From positions 213,751 to 277,750 of the forward strand of contig NZ_SMUV01000071.1 in assembly GCF_004358185.1 (NCBI RefSeq): 64,000 bases of DNA. Direction: 5' to 3'. Positions 63,722-64,000 of the stretch are shown here, in pieces (the stretch's first letter is position 1; every line of letters starts with the position of its first letter). Under the pieces are notes generated by a model. That model saw only the letters and a program-made list of their open reading frames with translations, searched no databases and had not been told where the DNA came from. The position numbers and the translations under genes are program-made. Source of the stretch: Antarcticimicrobium luteum (GTDB taxonomy: Bacteria; Pseudomonadota; Alphaproteobacteria; Rhodobacterales; Rhodobacteraceae).

Positions 63722-63746
63722 AAGGCGCCTCAGGGCGCCTTTTTTA
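63722..63746 (+). terminator. Rho-independent terminator of tRNA-Pro
   Basis: GGCGCC (63724-63729) / GGCGCC (63734-63739) hairpin with loop TCAG, extended by flanking AA/TT pairs and followed by a T-run to 63746. Confidence 0.9.
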
Positions 63747-63785
63747 TTTTCAGGACAGTGCTCCTAGGTTCATTGAACCTGAGCA

Positions 63786-64000
63786 CTAGCCGAACTCCAA
63801 CGCGCTGGCGGCCTTACGCAGGTGTTCCGGGCTGTAGCGCGCGTAGGTGGAGGCCGTGATCCGCGAATCCGAGTGGCCGAGATACTGGGCGATCTCGTCC
63901 ATCGAGATGCCAGCCTCGGCCATGTGGACCGCTGCCGTGTGGCGCAGCACGTGGGGCGATACGTTGGACAGCCCGGCATCAACTGCGGCCGCCTTGAAGC
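63786..64000 (-). CDS. Tyrosine recombinase/phage integrase (C-terminal part)
   Basis: About 71 codons of the catalytic domain end at the TAG at 63786; the rest lies beyond the right edge. The reading frame gives SPHVLRHTAAVHMAEAGISM, DEIAQYLGHSDSRITASTYARY, with the catalytic box H-x-L-R-H, the second His in LGH, and the nucleophile Tyr in TYARY. It is 71 bp from tRNA-Pro, pointing toward it, the usual set-up for an element integrated at a tRNA 3' end. Confidence 0.92.
   Translation of the reverse strand, partial: FKAAAVDAGLSNVSPHVLRHTAAVHMAEAGISMDEIAQYLGHSDSRITASTYARYSPEHLRKAASALEFG

Overview
This window reads as a chromosomal segment of a high-GC alphaproteobacterium, most likely a marine Rhodobacteraceae (Roseobacter group) member. 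That assignment is inference. It rests on gene content and style: glnK-amtB, a glcDEF operon read on the minus strand, FadH-type dienoyl-CoA reductase, split leuCD/leuB, type I secretion genes, many ATGA-coupled gene pairs, and strong long antisense reading frames typical of GC-rich codon use. No insertion sequence, CRISPR array or rRNA was seen. One tRNA gene, tRNA-Pro(CGG), lies near the right end.

Left third (1-23 kb): housekeeping and repair. A DMT exporter fragment is followed by a head-to-head pair encoding the two halves of MnmC, then VOC and FMN-reductase genes, an OmpA lipoprotein, an Ada-like methyltransferase, and nth-adenosine kinase-GNAT as a coupled run. Next come rppH, fadH, a LysR/monooxygenase pair, and a four-gene ATGA-coupled operon (CinA-like, GNAT, AhpD-like, OmpA). 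Then sfsA, map, rsmD with a ferredoxin reductase, a peroxiredoxin, and a minus-strand chain from a type I secretion ABC/HlyD pair through RidA, a GDPD phosphodiesterase and a FemAB-like protein to phhB.

Middle (25-45 kb): the mlaA-mlaC pair, a class A penicillin-binding protein, glnK-amtB (ammonium control and uptake), hemC and a fatty acid desaturase. The most distinctive block follows, 33.7-41.1 kb: a divergent MarR regulator facing a xanthine-dehydrogenase-type molybdenum hydroxylase (FAD subunit plus fused 2Fe-2S/Mo subunit), a 6-hydroxynicotinate-reductase-like Fe-S protein, an ApbE-superfamily UPF0280 protein and a DUF1185 protein. This looks like an oxidise-then-reduce pathway for an N-heteroaromatic compound, with a possible dedicated flavin transferase. 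A tandem pair of hairpin repeat elements separates its two halves, and related copies lie elsewhere in the window. An orphan creatinase, a succinate-semialdehyde dehydrogenase, a globin, and an hsp20 gene with a heat-shock-type promoter and ROSE-like leader follow.

Right third (45-64 kb): a secreted trypsin-like protease, glcD-glcE-glcF (glycolate oxidation) behind a palindromic operator, rsfS-rlmH, an MscS channel, leuC-leuD and, four genes later, leuB. After a Na/phosphate cotransporter the window ends at tRNA-Pro and the 3' end of a tyrosine recombinase, the likely edge of an integrated element that continues beyond base 64000.
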